Positions 34,476-45,286 of a stretch of DNA of 64,000 bases are shown in pieces. A program made the translations under genes and the position numbers. The DNA is from Ditylenchus dipsaci. Taxonomy: Eukaryota; Nematoda; Chromadorea; Rhabditida; Anguinidae. Every line of letters starts with the position of its first letter. Position 1 is the stretch's first letter. Location: assembly GCA_004194705.1 (NCBI GenBank), contig SADC01000056.1, positions 124,001 through 188,000 of the forward strand, written 5' to 3'. Below the pieces are notes generated by a model. That model searched no databases, was not told the DNA's origin, and worked only from the letters and a program-made list of their open reading frames with translations.

Positions 34476-36926
34476 TTACACTACTGTTGGTTTTTCAACA
34501 GAAGGCGTATTTGAAACTTTTGGTTTTTCAAATATCCTTGAGAAAAATGTCAGATTAGGAAATGCTTCCATTCCAGCACACGCTCTGTCCTGTTCCATGT
34601 TAATAGCAATTCCTCTGTATTCATCAACGAGTTCCGCCTAGAAAAAAAACATTATTAAAAAGTCAAGCAAGAGCTAAATAATATTTATACCTTTTTCTGA
34701 GAATTATAATGCACTTTATAAGACACTTTTTTGATCTCCACAGTAAATGGGGACAAATCCTTGATTGATTTAGTTGTGGGTAGCTTTTTAAAAGTAAATT
34801 TCTTTCCATTTTTTCTTTGACTTGAAAGAATTTTGCAATAGTCCGACATTGTTGTGGACCAAAACTTTCTTTTCTCTTTGACCGTTTGCTCCATCAAAAC
34901 GGCAATTGAGGAATAAAGAATTAACTTATTTTTATCAGCTTTAAGTTTCTTTATTATAGTTTTGAAAAAAGAGTCTATTATGGGCTTTGAGAAGGCTTTA
35001 TCTCCAGCTCTCCACTCTCGCATTTTAAAACGGTCGGTAGAAGGATGAGAATGCTGGTCTAGTTTTAGTTCTAGTGGATCTAAAACAATAACGAATTCGG
35101 CCAGTTCTATAGCTTTATTCATCAGATTTATTGTGTCTTCATTCCACAAATTGGAGCGAGAATTCATAGTGAAGCTGAACTTTAGAGGTGTGTTTTCTTT
35201 TGTAGAAGAGCCTTCTTTTACAGGTTCTGAGTCAGTTGTGGAAAGTAAGGCAGCGTTTAAGTTTTTGGCTTTGACTATTTCAGCAAATTTGACGAGTCTT
35301 TGTAGAACGAAATGTCTTCGATTAGCTGCTTGTGCTCTCTTTTTTGCTTTGTCTTTGTGATCTTTGTAATTTTGAGATTTGAGTAATGTGTAATCCGAGC
35401 GAAGACTGAAAATATTCTTTTAATTGAAAATTCTCAAATAGGTTTCTTGCAAATTTAATAAAAGGCTGAAATTTGTGAATAATAAATAATACACGCAATT
35501 TGGGCTTTACTGATTTCGAATTTCATGTTATTCATGTTGAATTCCTAAACCTCGATTTTCGAAGTTTTACAATAATAATTTTTAGTTTATTAAAAGCTCA
35601 AATATAGTGCTACATGTTGGTACAACCACAAAACAAGAATTATGTTCAAAGCGCACTATTTTAAGACAAAAAAAGAACAGGTATTCAGACCCTGGATCGT
35701 GGATCAAGATCAAGGATAATCCTTGACCCCTGATACGTATTCATATATCAAATCAGAATCACGCCCTAATTTTTTATCCTCGATCCTGGTCTGATCCACC
35801 CCTAATCCGGCCTGATGCGGCCTGACCACCCTGTTCCGGCCTGTTCCGGTCTGATCCACCGGTGATCCAGCCTGATCCGCCCTATCCATTTCTTATCAGG
35901 CCTGATTCAGCACGATCTACCCGTGATCCGGCCTGATCCAGGTCTGATCCAGCCCTGATCCGGCGTGATCCAGCCCTATCTACCCCTGATCAGGCAGGAT
36001 CACGACTTGATCAGGACGGATCAGGGGTAGATCGGGCTAGATCAGGCCGGACAACGACTGGATCTGGCCGGATCAGGCTGGATGAAGCCTGATCAGGGAT
36101 GGATCTGACCGGATAAGGCATATGATGACTGGATCAGGCCAGATCAGGAATGGATCAGACTTATCATCTAAAAATGATGGTGAAATAGTTTTTTAAACGC
36201 TGAATCAGAAATAAGCCTGTATTTAGACCCAGGATCTGAATCGAAGGTAATCTTTTATCCGTGATACATATTCGGCTCAAGGATTATCCTTGATCCTGAT
36301 CCGGATACCTGCCCAGGAGATTTACGGTAGTCTTCTGTTTGTTTCCAAATGATATTGTCGAAAAATTGCCCACTATTAATCACTCCTGTTATGAATAATG
36401 ATAAAAACTCACGTTAAATTAATTCCTTCGTAGCCAGCTACTCTAGCAAATGCAATTAACTGGTCAACATAACCACTTATTGTTTCTTCGCTCATTTTTT
36501 CATTAGGTCCGTTGAGCAAAATAGAAGTGAAGTATTCTTCTAAGCCTAGGTAGAACTTTGTAGCCCCTTTTCCGCATGTTTAACTGCCTCTCTTGCAATC
36601 ACTAGTTGTTCAAGGCTAAACAGTGGCTCCCATTGTTGAGTGGGAGAAGCCTGTATTGGAACTACTCTCTCACGCACATTCAACCAGGTGTCTCGAATAA
36701 TGTGGGTGAAATGCACATTGCCGTTTTTCTTGTCCGGTTTGGTGATTTGCTCTAGCTGTTGGTCAGTTAGACGAATATGACCCGGAGAAATCCCGATCAA
36801 AAATTTTGTCGATTTTTCTTTTGCTGTCATGTACTCTGTGGTTTTAGCTGGTATAACATGGAATTGGCATAATGCAGGTAAAGCAATTAAGAATAGAAGC
36901 CAGGAAAAATAACTTGTAAGTCTCAT
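34476..36926 (-). CDS. secreted protein of unknown function, possibly GH18-like
   Basis: Exons 36926-36413, 35405-34691 and 34637-34476. Introns are about 1 kb (filled by a GATC-rich repeat) and 53 bp, both GT..AG and in phase. The start has a clear signal peptide (MRLTSYFSWLLFLIALPALC). Segments such as FSLEQLVIAREAVKHAEKG, FYLGLEEYFTSILLNGP, YVDQLIAFARVAGYEGINL, LNAALLSTT and IELAEFVIVLDPLELKLDQ follow the strand-helix rhythm of a glycoside hydrolase 18 (chitinase-like) barrel, but the catalytic DxxDxDxE motif is not visible. If the fold is right it is probably not an active chitinase. One more G in the run 36564-36567 (plus-strand CCCC) joins two frames of exon 1. About 460 codons. The gene model is good, the fold is a guess. 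Confidence 0.7.
35680..36312. repeat. GATC-rich degenerate repeat, probable element in an intron
   Basis: The outer parts form an inverted pair (CAGGTATTCAGACCCTGGATC / GATCCTGATCCGGATACCTG; AGGATAATCCTTGA / TCAAGGATTATCCTTGA). Between them, 35775-36150 is filled with diverged copies of CCTGATCCGG, changing orientation near 35995. The design matches the other elements with subterminal oligonucleotide arrays, but no 8-bp duplication was found. Confidence 0.6.
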
Positions 36927-37462
36927 GTTAATAATACAATAAACTAGTTTTAGACTATTTATTCACGTATAGAACAAAATATCTGTTAGTATTCTACAGC
37001 TCAACCCAAATTCAAAACTTGAGCATAGCCAGAGAAATACAATCGATTTTTCAGACCACAAGGACTGACTTGCGCAACCCTTTAGCCCAAATTTGGGTAC
37101 AAGGATGCTTTTAGATTGCGAAGAAATAGAGTATTTGTGTTGGTGAGCACCACACATAGATGCAGAGAAAAATTGATTTGAGCTGTGGCAGCGTTGTCTT
37201 TACAGACAAATTTTTCGAAGAACTCGAGGGGACTTCCAATGTGAAAAAAAATTTATGCGGTGCGTATGAAATATGCACGCGCTCATATGTTATGCATGTG
37301 TATGCTTTTTTTCAACTCAAAGAATACAAGGGTTGAAGTACAGTCAAGTGTTTTATTGTAAAGATCAGTTATATAAATTTACTATACACAACTTGACATC
37401 ACTAAAGCAACGTTAGGCCGACTAGTGAATGTTTCAATGATTTGAAAAATCATTTAAATGTA

Positions 37463-37707
37463 CCGTATTTCTTCTAATTAGCCCACTGGTGGTTTTATTT
37501 TTTAGACCTCCGAAAATCTCAACAATTTTGGGTCGATCTTCAAACTCTTGGGTGTTTAACCAAAATCTTAATTATCCGTATAGCTCGTGAGAGTTTGAAA
37601 ACGCAATGAACAGAATTGCAAAGTTTTAACTCTAGGCTGAGATAAAGGTCCTCAAAGTTAGGGGGTGGGTTTATTAGAGCGGTTGGTTTAATTAGAGGAA
37701 AACAAGA
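37463..37707. mobile_element. CCGTATTTCTTC element, right end degraded
   Basis: The left end CCGTATTTCTTCTAATTAGCC follows TA. The right end GTTTAATTAGAGGAAAACAAG is inverted with decay of the last bases. The inner CTCGTGAGAGTTTGAAAACGCA is shared with 26064-26311 (CTCGTGGGAGTTAAGAAAACG) and 50632-50882. Confidence 0.55.
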
Positions 37708-37857
37708 TAAGTGAAAAAAATGGAAAATACTATTGACATAATCAGGATGGTCTCGCGCTTATTCAAATTTCGCAAATTGCTGTGCTTATCAAGTTTAATG
37801 GTCCTTTAAGAGTTATTTAATTTTGATCGACTAACAATACTAACGGCCACAGACGAT

Positions 37858-37998
37858 TGAACCCAACAACCGGTTGAATCCAAGAGGCGATTAAATCCAA
37901 GTAATTAAAATAAGGGACTTGGATTCAATCGTCCCATTTTAGGGACTTGGATACAATCGTCCCTTGGATTGTATCGGTCGTTGGATTCAATTGTCACG
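37858..37998. repeat. short element of CAATCGTCCC / GGGACGATTG units
   Basis: Repeated GGGACTTGGATTCAATCGTC units with an inverted left part (CGATTGAACCCAACAACCGG). The right end GTCACGTACC resembles the termini of 50496-51429. The target duplication is unclear. Confidence 0.45.
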
Positions 37999-38281
37999 TA
38001 CCGAAATACTGATACTTTATTAGCATCGAAAACAGCATAAATAAAGTATAACCAGTCAATTCAAACATTTTAAATAAAATATACCAATCTTAGGAATGAA
38101 AATTTTGCAGTCAAGTTTGAATAACAGTCCAAAGCCCAATCCCAATAAAGTTGAAGTTGAGCGCTGAACAACATGGCGTAAACAGAAACTTGAAAAATTC
38201 GTTTTTAGGTTTTTGGCACCAATAAAAAGTGGACACTAGTATCGAATACCCCACCCTTTACCCCCCCTCAACCCCACCGTT

Positions 38282-38399
38282 TAGGCAAGGGTAGGCCAGC
38301 GTATGTTAGGACGGACTCAAACATGTTTTTCTTACTTTTTTTGACTTGGAGACATTTTTGAGCCCGTCCTAACGTACGCTTGCCTACCATTGCCTGAGC
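38282..38399. repeat. inverted repeat
   Basis: TTAGGCAAGGGTAGGCCAGC and AGCCCGTCCTAACGTACGC...CTTGCCTACC pair imperfectly over about 45 bp per arm. Confidence 0.5.
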
Positions 38400-38570
38400 C
38401 TAAGCCTAAAAATGTAAAAATAATTCAAAAATAACCCTAAAATACACCGAAAAGGCCATTTGGCCTTCATGAGTTGAAGTCAAGAAATTTTGAATTTTTT
38501 TACTTTTAAATCGGAAATTGTTAAGGAACGTTTCTTGTATTCTATTAAACAGAAAAATTTAGCTCAAGAC

Positions 38571-39333
38571 CAGTGATGTAAAAGCACCGATGCGGGCACC
38601 GGTGCCGGTGCCAAGTTTTTGCTAGCACCGGTGCAGGTGCTGGTGCCAAATTTTAACGAAAAAGCACCGGCACCGGTGTAGAACAGGTGCCGGTGCCGAT
38701 TTTTTCGCTATCACCGCTGCCCATTTTGAACTAAAATCAAAAAAAAATTCAATTTCAGCGGAAAATATGGAGTGCAAAGGGTATAGGATATTTCGCGCCT
38801 GATCATTTCGCGCCCTAGGACAAATGGCGCCCGACCTGAGGTTACAGGTTCAAATCCTGGTGGAAAAAGAATTTTTTCTTGAATAATAGTCATAAAGTAG
38901 TTTTTATTAGATCAGAAGCCTCAGGGTGGATAGAAGAAGCACCAGGTATTCTCCAAATGAGAACCCACCTCCACGATCCGGAATTTTGGATTTAGCTGAA
39001 AGTAATTTAAAGTCATTTTACCCTATCTACAACCGCGTCCTGAACACGGTTCGATACTGCCGAAATAACAATTTGACCTGCATGAACCCAGTTCTGGAGT
39101 AGCTTCGTACCCGTAGCATAAGCTGATATATTTCAAAAAATTCATATTTCTGTATAAGCTAACCTTTTTTTAAAAAAATCTCATTCCTGTTAAAAAAAAA
39201 ATCCTGTTAAAAAAATAATAAAAAAAGCCTTTGAGGCCCGGTGCGGCACCGGCACCGAGAATTTGCCAGTGCCGACGCCAAGCACCGGTGCCGGTGCGGT
39301 GCCGGTGTCGAAGTTCACATTTTTACGGCACTG
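38571..39333. mobile_element. hAT-like element with GGTGCC subterminal arrays, 8-bp duplication CTCAAGAC
   Basis: Starts CAGTGATGTAAAAGCACC and ends with the sequence ...TTTTTACGGCACTG. CTCAAGAC is exact on both sides (38563-38570 and 39334-39341). Arrays of GCACCGGTGCCGGT lie inside both ends. A B-box-like GGTTCAAATCC follows GAGGTTACA near 38842, suggesting a tRNA-derived piece in the interior. No transposase. Confidence 0.9.
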
Positions 39334-39651
39334 CTCAAGACCTGTTTTGGGTCACTTTTTGAAAATTTGGTGGTGGGGGGAGGGGTGGTTGTAAACGGGA
39401 TAAGTACCGAATTTCCTTCGTTTCTAGCATTCGCTAGTATGCTTCGAGCCTGAAAATAGGGGTAGTAACAGCGACTTTTATGTTAAACCTCTACATAAAA
39501 ATACCACTTGTAATTATGCGCTCTACATAACTACCCCAAAAATGTACCCTGTAAATCAGTAAATACATTTTGTGGTAAGTAAGCAGGTCAAATTGATTGC
39601 AGTATTTTTATTTCGAAAATATTCAAATTTATTATTTTTCTAAGAATTCAT

Positions 39652-40112
39652 TTAAGCTGCAGTAGGCACTGGACCGGTAGGCAGACTAACATTTGGGGGC
39701 AAAGAAGCTCCACTGGCAGCTAATTGTGCATAGGCCTCTTTGAGTGCTTCCATGAGCTCAACCAAATCTAAATTTGTAATTGTGAAAAATTAATAGTTGA
39801 CATTTCATTCAAACCATAAGCTGGAGAAGCTGATGGATCACTAGGAGCAACTGAAGAAGAAGCTCCAGCTGCTGCAATAGCCTGCTCAATTTCCGCAATC
39901 AGATTTTGGATCACTTCCACTAGTTCATAAGTGGAAGAAGGCGACACTGAAGGTAGAGACACATTAGGCAAGGAAGGCACGGATGACACATTGGGCAATG
40001 CAGCAGCCTGCGTAGCTGGAGTGGCTGGAGTAGCTGGGGTGGCTGGTGTAGCTGGCAAGGCTGAGCCCACAGCAACGAAGACAAGGCAGGAGATGACTAC
40101 TTTGCAGAACAT
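39652..40112 (-). CDS. secreted Pro-Ala-Thr repeat protein, copy A left
   Basis: Exons 40112-39815 and 39767-39652. The start is placed at MFCKVV because the paralogue starts MYCKVV at the same point; an upstream in-frame ATG at 40136 is possible. Signal peptide (VVISCLVFVAVGSA), then ATPATPATPAT repeats, a Ser/Pro segment (PNVSLPSVSPSSTYE), an amphipathic helix (LVEVIQNLIAEIEQAIAAAG), a Ser/Pro spacer, then a second helix (LVELMEALKEAYAQLAASG). No known domain. Likely secreted, and partly helical with disordered linkers. Identical in protein to the mirror copy at 43685-44145. A TATAAAA box precedes it and it is transcribed divergently from copy B. Confidence 0.8.
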
Positions 40113-40446
40113 TGTTGTTAGTGGTAGTGAAGTCAAGGACTTGAAAGTGATTTTAGGTAGGATTGTGGGTGGTTTTATAGGGCTTGATTTGGTGTTGATA
40201 TACTTAGTGAAAAGATTAAAATAAATTTACATACAGGCGAACGACACATCCCAGACAAAGCACTTCAGACAAAATTCACATGTTGTGCACAGCAACACTG
40301 TAGACTAGGTCTTTTGCGTGAAACATTAGCCCAAGGATTAATTTATGATAATTTTAAAAGGACATCAACTTTTTAAAATACGACTTCAACCCTGAAAATT
40401 TATTATTGTTTTAAAAACAAAAGATCAACATCACCAAGCCAACCTC

Positions 40447-40453
40447 TATAAAA
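40447..40453 (+). promoter_or_regulatory. TATA box of copy B left
   Basis: TATAAAA lies about 60 bp upstream of the ATG at 40513. The sequence that follows (CACCCACGGTCCTACC) is shared with copy A apart from small changes, so the promoters are paralogous too. The mirror promoter is in the right arm. Confidence 0.6.
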
Positions 40454-40512
40454 CACCCACGGTCCTACCTAAAATCACTTTCAAATCCTAGACTTCACTA
40501 CCACTAACAATA

Positions 40513-40949
40513 ATGTACTGCAAAGTAGTCATCTTCTGCGTAGTCTTAGTTGCTGTGTGCTCAGCTTTGCCAGCCACACCCGCTACACCAGCCACACCAG
40601 CTACCGCGGCTACACCAGCTGCTGGATTGCCCAATGTGTCTGTGCCGTCAGTGTCGCCTTCTTCCACTTATGACCAAGTGGAAGTGATCCAAAATCTGAT
40701 TGCTGAAATTGAACAGGCTATTGCAGCAGCTGGAGCTTCTTCTTCAGCTGCACCCAATGCTCCATCAGCTTCTCCAGCTTATGGTTTAAATCTATCATTA
40801 ACTGTTAATTATAACTTCATATAACTTCAGATTTGGCTGAGCTCATGGAAGCACTCAAAGAGGCCTATGCTCAATTAGCTGCCAGTGGAGCTTCTTTGCC
40901 CCAAATGTTAGTCTGCCTACCGCTCCAGTGCCAACTGCAGCTTAAATAA
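40513..40949 (+). CDS. secreted Pro-Ala-Thr repeat protein, copy B left
   Basis: Exons 40513-40783 and 40831-40949, intron 47 bp. Paralogue of copy A: signal peptide (MYCKVVIFCVVLVAVCSA), PATPATPATAATPAA, PNVSVPSVSPSSTYDQ, helix VEVIQNLIAEIEQAIAAAG and a second helix LAELMEALKEAYAQLAASG. The C4 run at 40899-40902 is one base shorter than in the other three copies, which throws the last residues out of frame and gives a different tail ending at 40949. The mirror copy keeps the family tail. Either a sequencing deficit or a young mutation. Confidence 0.8.
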
Positions 40950-41519
40950 AAGTTCGAATATTTCTTGAAATAAAAATACTGCGATAAATTTGACCTGCTT
41001 ATTCACCACAAAAACAACATTGAAAATTTTAATTCACTGATTTTTTCCGGGTACATTTGCAAGTTTTGCTGCGAAAGTTAAATTTTAGCTGCAAATAATA
41101 GGAACTAGAATCAGAAGTGCATATCGGCGCCTTTTTCGTGTGTATACATTTGTATACATATTAACAAATACCGGGTGAATTTTTATATTGGTTGGTGTGA
41201 TTCAAAAATATTGGTATTGGGTTTTGACAAGACATCGGACTTTTGTTTAAAAACCGTTAATTTTGAAAGCAAAAGCTTTTGAAAACTCACCTCTAACTCC
41301 AAAATTTCTTCTTGAATACGAATCCGTTGAGATCAGATCAGAATAATTATTATGAGCTAAGGTATTGCTATTTAAAGTAGACGAGTCAGAAAAGTTGTAC
41401 CACTAACCTTCTTTAGTGTATATCTCAAGTCCTCATGATTATTTTCATCTGATCTTAACTGATTCGGATTCAGGAAAAAAAATTGGGATTAGAGGTGACT
41501 TTTCAAGAACTTTAGATTA

Positions 41520-42274
41520 TGGCTCATTTATAAACGTCGTCGTTGTCGTTGGAATATTTTTTTCATAAAAGCGTTTTCACGCCAACGACAACGACGACCT
41601 ATTTATAAAAAATCCGAGAACAACACCAACGACAATGACAACGACAACGAAATTTTTTTTTATTTCAAATCAAGCAAATATTGCATTTTAAGCCAAAATT
41701 TTGAAGGAGTACAGGATTTCCCACATGTTTCACCTCGAAATCTTGACTAAAAATGCAAAACTTTTACAACTTGAAAGAAAAAATTAATAAAAACGGCCAA
41801 AAAAGTGTGGAAAGGACATTTTTGGAAAAAAAACATTTCGACTGCATTGGTCCACCTCATGGTTTTTGGTCATTTTTTGTATTTTACCCCGTTCTGGTCA
41901 CCGAAGCTATGCGAAAAGAGTCTATATATACATTTTTGATCAGGAGTCTTGCTCGGAATCATATCTAAGGTAAGTGAGTGCGCGCATCTCTGAGCCAACG
42001 ACAACGAAATTTTTTCTTTCAAGTTGTAAAAGTTTTGCATTTTTAGTCAAGATTTCGAGGTGAAACATGTGGGAAATCCTGTACTCCTTCAAAATTTTGG
42101 CTTAAAATGCAATATTTGCTTGATTTGAAATAAAAAAAAATTTCGTTGTCGTTGTCATTGTCGTTGGTGTTGTTCTCGGATTTTTTTATAAATAGGTCGT
42201 CGTTGTCGTTGGCGTGAAAACGCTTTTATGAAAAAAATATTCCAACGACAACGACGACGTTTATAAATGAGCCA
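41520..42274. mobile_element. TGGCTCATTTATAAACG element at the palindrome centre
   Basis: Bounded by TGGCTCATTTATAAACGTCG and its reverse complement. Each side is a nearly complete copy of the element seen at 45287-45709 and 47313-47680, missing only its far terminal repeat, joined through the 222-bp spacer. The flanks are TTA on the left and TAA on the right, i.e. mirror images rather than a duplication, because the palindrome includes them. Confidence 0.75.
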
Positions 42275-42849
42275 TAATCTAAAGTTCTTGAAAAGTCACC
42301 TCTAATCCCAATTTTTTTTCCTGAATCCGAATCAGTTAAGATCAGATGAAAATAATCATGAGGACTTGAGATATACACTAAAGAAGGTTAGTGCTACAAC
42401 TTTTCTGACTCGTCTACTTTAAATAGCAATACCTTAGCTCATAATAATTATTCTGATCTGATCTCAACGGATTCGTATTCAAGAAGAAATTTTGGAGTTA
42501 GAGGTGAGTTTTCAAAAGCTTTTGCTTTCAAAATTAACGGTTTTTAAACAAAAGTCCGATGTCTTGTCAAAACCCAATACCAATATTTTTGAATCACACC
42601 AACCAATATAAAAATTCACCCGGTATTTGTTAATATGTATACAAATGTATACACACGAAAAAGGCGCCGATATGCACTTCTGATTCTAGTTCCTATTATT
42701 TGCAGCTAAAATTTAACTTTCGCAGCAAAACTTGCAAATGTACCCGGAAAAAATCAGTGAATTAAAATTTTCAATGTTGTTTTTTGTGGTGAATAAGCAG
42801 GTCAAATTTATCGCAGTATTTTTATTTCAAGAAATATTCGAACTTTTAT

Positions 42850-43283
42850 TTAAGCTGCAGTTGGCACTGGAGCGGTAGGCAGACTAACATTTGGGGGCAA
42901 AGAAGCTCCACTGGCAGCTAATTGAGCATAGGCCTCTTTGAGTGCTTCCATGAGCTCAGCCAAATCTGAAGTTATATGAAGTTATAATTAACAGTTAATG
43001 ATAGATTTAAACCATAAGCTGGAGAAGCTGATGGAGCATTGGGTGCAGCTGAAGAAGAAGCTCCAGCTGCTGCAATAGCCTGTTCAATTTCAGCAATCAG
43101 ATTTTGGATCACTTCCACTTGGTCATAAGTGGAAGAAGGCGACACTGACGGCACAGACACATTGGGCAATCCAGCAGCTGGTGTAGCCGCGGTAGCTGGT
43201 GTGGCTGGTGTAGCGGGTGTGGCTGGCAAAGCTGAGCACACAGCAACTAAGACTACGCAGAAGATGACTACTTTGCAGTACAT
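42850..43283 (-). CDS. secreted Pro-Ala-Thr repeat protein, copy B right
   Basis: Exons 43283-43013 and 42965-42850. Mirror copy of 40513-40949, with the same first-exon protein. Here the C5 run keeps the second exon in frame and the protein ends LPPNVSLPTAPVPTAA like copy A (LPTGPVPTAA). This is the better guide to the real product of copy B. Confidence 0.82.
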
Positions 43284-43684
43284 TATTGTTAGTGGTAGTG
43301 AAGTCTAGGATTTGAAAGTGATTTTAGGTAGGACCGTGGGTGGTTTTATAGAGGTTGGCTTGGTGATGTTGATCTTTTGTTTTTAAAACAATAATAAATT
43401 TTCAGGGTTGAAGTCGTATTTTAAAAAGTTGATGTCCTTTTAAAATTATCATAAATTAATCCTTGGGCTAATGTTTCACGCAAAAGACCTAGTCTACAGT
43501 GTTGCTGTGCACAACATGTGAATTTTGTCTGAAGTGCTTTGTCTGGGATGTGTCGTTCGCCTGTATGTAAATTTATTTTAATCTTTTCACTAAGTATATC
43601 AACACCAAATCAAGCCCTATAAAACCACCCACAATCCTACCTAAAATCACTTTCAAGTCCTTGACTTCACTACCACTAACAACA

Positions 43685-44145
43685 ATGTTCTGCAAAGTAG
43701 TCATCTCCTGCCTTGTCTTCGTTGCTGTGGGCTCAGCCTTGCCAGCTACACCAGCCACCCCAGCTACTCCAGCCACTCCAGCTACGCAGGCTGCTGCATT
43801 GCCCAATGTGTCATCCGTGCCTTCCTTGCCTAATGTGTCTCTACCTTCAGTGTCGCCTTCTTCCACTTATGAACTAGTGGAAGTGATCCAAAATCTGATT
43901 GCGGAAATTGAGCAGGCTATTGCAGCAGCTGGAGCTTCTTCTTCAGTTGCTCCTAGTGATCCATCAGCTTCTCCAGCTTATGGTTTGAATGAAATGTCAA
44001 CTATTAATTTTTCACAATTACAAATTTAGATTTGGTTGAGCTCATGGAAGCACTCAAAGAGGCCTATGCACAATTAGCTGCCAGTGGAGCTTCTTTGCCC
44101 CCAAATGTTAGTCTGCCTACCGGTCCAGTGCCTACTGCAGCTTAA
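43685..44145 (+). CDS. secreted Pro-Ala-Thr repeat protein, copy A right
   Basis: Exons 43685-43982 and 44030-44145, intron 47 bp with the acceptor AAATTTAG. Mirror copy of 39652-40112 with the same protein. The coding sequence ends in LPPNVSLPTGPVPTAA and a TAA, followed by AATAAA signals near 44163 and 44185. See copy A left for the domain order. Confidence 0.82.
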
Positions 44146-44230
44146 ATGAATTCTTAGAAAAAATAATAAATTTGAATATTTTCGAAATAAAAATACTGCA
44201 ATCAATTTGACCTGCTTACTTACCACAAAA

Positions 44231-44826
44231 ATAATATAGAAAATTTTATTTTACTGATTTTGTGCAGGTACATTTTTTTGAGTGTTCTTCATAGTATTGC
44301 ATATGTATCAGGTTGCCCTGAAAAATCTATCATGTTGATCTTCAATAACTATAATTATTTGTTGGTCTGGAGGGCAGTTTTAGGTCAAAATCAGCGTAGT
44401 TCAAAATTTTCAAGATTTTGTTATCAAAGATCAGTGAATAAGCCACAAAATGAGTTACCGTTAAATGAAAATTGATTTCTAAAATTCAAGTGTGACTTCA
44501 GAGAAATTCATAAAAGCCTGAAATTTCGAGATACTTTTGGGTAATTTAGACATAATCTCAAAATTTTCGAAAAAATGTAAAAATTATGCCTTGATCCTTC
44601 TTTTTCGTAAATGCTGGGTAGGAGCGGGGGGGGGGGGTGGTGTGGACGTTTTCTTACCCATTCGAAAACAGTGCTTAGAAATCTTCTAAGTAACTTCTAT
44701 ATATACTGAAAACGATAGAAAAAATATTTTATGACACTTTTTACATAAAAAAAATTATCGAGATTTTTCTATGTAGGAAAAGTGCCCGAAAATAACTTTT
44801 TTTTCGCTTTTAGCGAATAAAATTTA
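44231..44826. other. intergenic, nothing recognised
   Basis: AT-rich sequence outside the palindrome with a poly-G tract at about 44626-44637 (GCGGGGGGGGGGG). No gene or paired repeat fixed. Confidence 0.35.
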
Positions 44827-44834
44827 CTTAGAAG

Positions 44835-45282
44835 CATACTTGGACACGTAAAAAAAGAGCAACAGCGGCAGCGGCGAGCGGCGGGCTGCCAGAAAAACAG
44901 TGGCAGCGGCGGAAGGGCCGAAAAGCAGCGGCGGGGAAAAAGTAACAGCGACGGCGGCGGCAGCGGCGTGTAAAAAAGTCTCATTTACTATTACTCACAT
45001 TTACTATATTTCATTTAGAAAAATTTAACTCTCTTTATTATTAAATTTTTATTAACTTCAAGTCATCGAAAATTTTGTAACAATAAACTTGGAAATTTAT
45101 TATAAAAAATAAAAACAAATTTCGAAGGTTCAAACAAGCGGCGGAGCCGGGGTGGTGACTAAAAAAGAGCGGCGGAAGCAGCGGCGGAGACAAAAAATGG
45201 AGCGGCGGCAGCGGCGGCTGAAAAAGCAGCGGGAAACGGCGCGGCGAACGGCGCCGCTAGCGGTACCGCTCGTCCAAGTATG
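44835..45282. mobile_element. hAT-like element with GCGGCGG arrays, duplication split by a later insertion
   Basis: Inverted ends CATACTTGGACACG and CGTCCAAGTATG. Subterminal GC-rich arrays of AGCGGCGGC units lie inside both ends (44865-44970 and 45140-45265). The left flank is CTTAGAAG. The right flank begins CTTA, is cut by the TGGCTCA element, and resumes as TTAGATA after it: CTTAGATA against CTTAGAAG. That is what an 8-bp duplication would look like after a later insertion plus small decay. Confidence 0.6.
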
Positions 45283-45286
45283 CTTA

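Larger units (their letters stand above)
39568..44230. repeat. large palindrome: 2.2-kb inverted arms around a 222-bp spacer
   Basis: Left arm 39568-41785, right arm 42008-44230. Mirror positions add up to 83,796-83,798 throughout, so the arms are nearly collinear. They differ by a few single-base indels and substitutions (C4 at 40899-40902 against C5 at 42893-42897; C/G near 41402 against 42392). Each arm carries two divergent small genes and a nearly whole TGGCTCA element. See findings. Confidence 0.95.

Noticed and set aside
35775..36150. GATC-rich block as a regulatory methylation cluster
   Set aside because: It is a degenerate CCTGATCCGG array within an intronic inverted repeat, better explained as element subterminal repeats.
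39931..40224. Minus and plus frames opposite the PAT protein (VAGVAGVAGVAG)
   Set aside because: Antisense shadow of the PAT repeats of gene A; the sense strand has signal peptide, introns and a TATA box.
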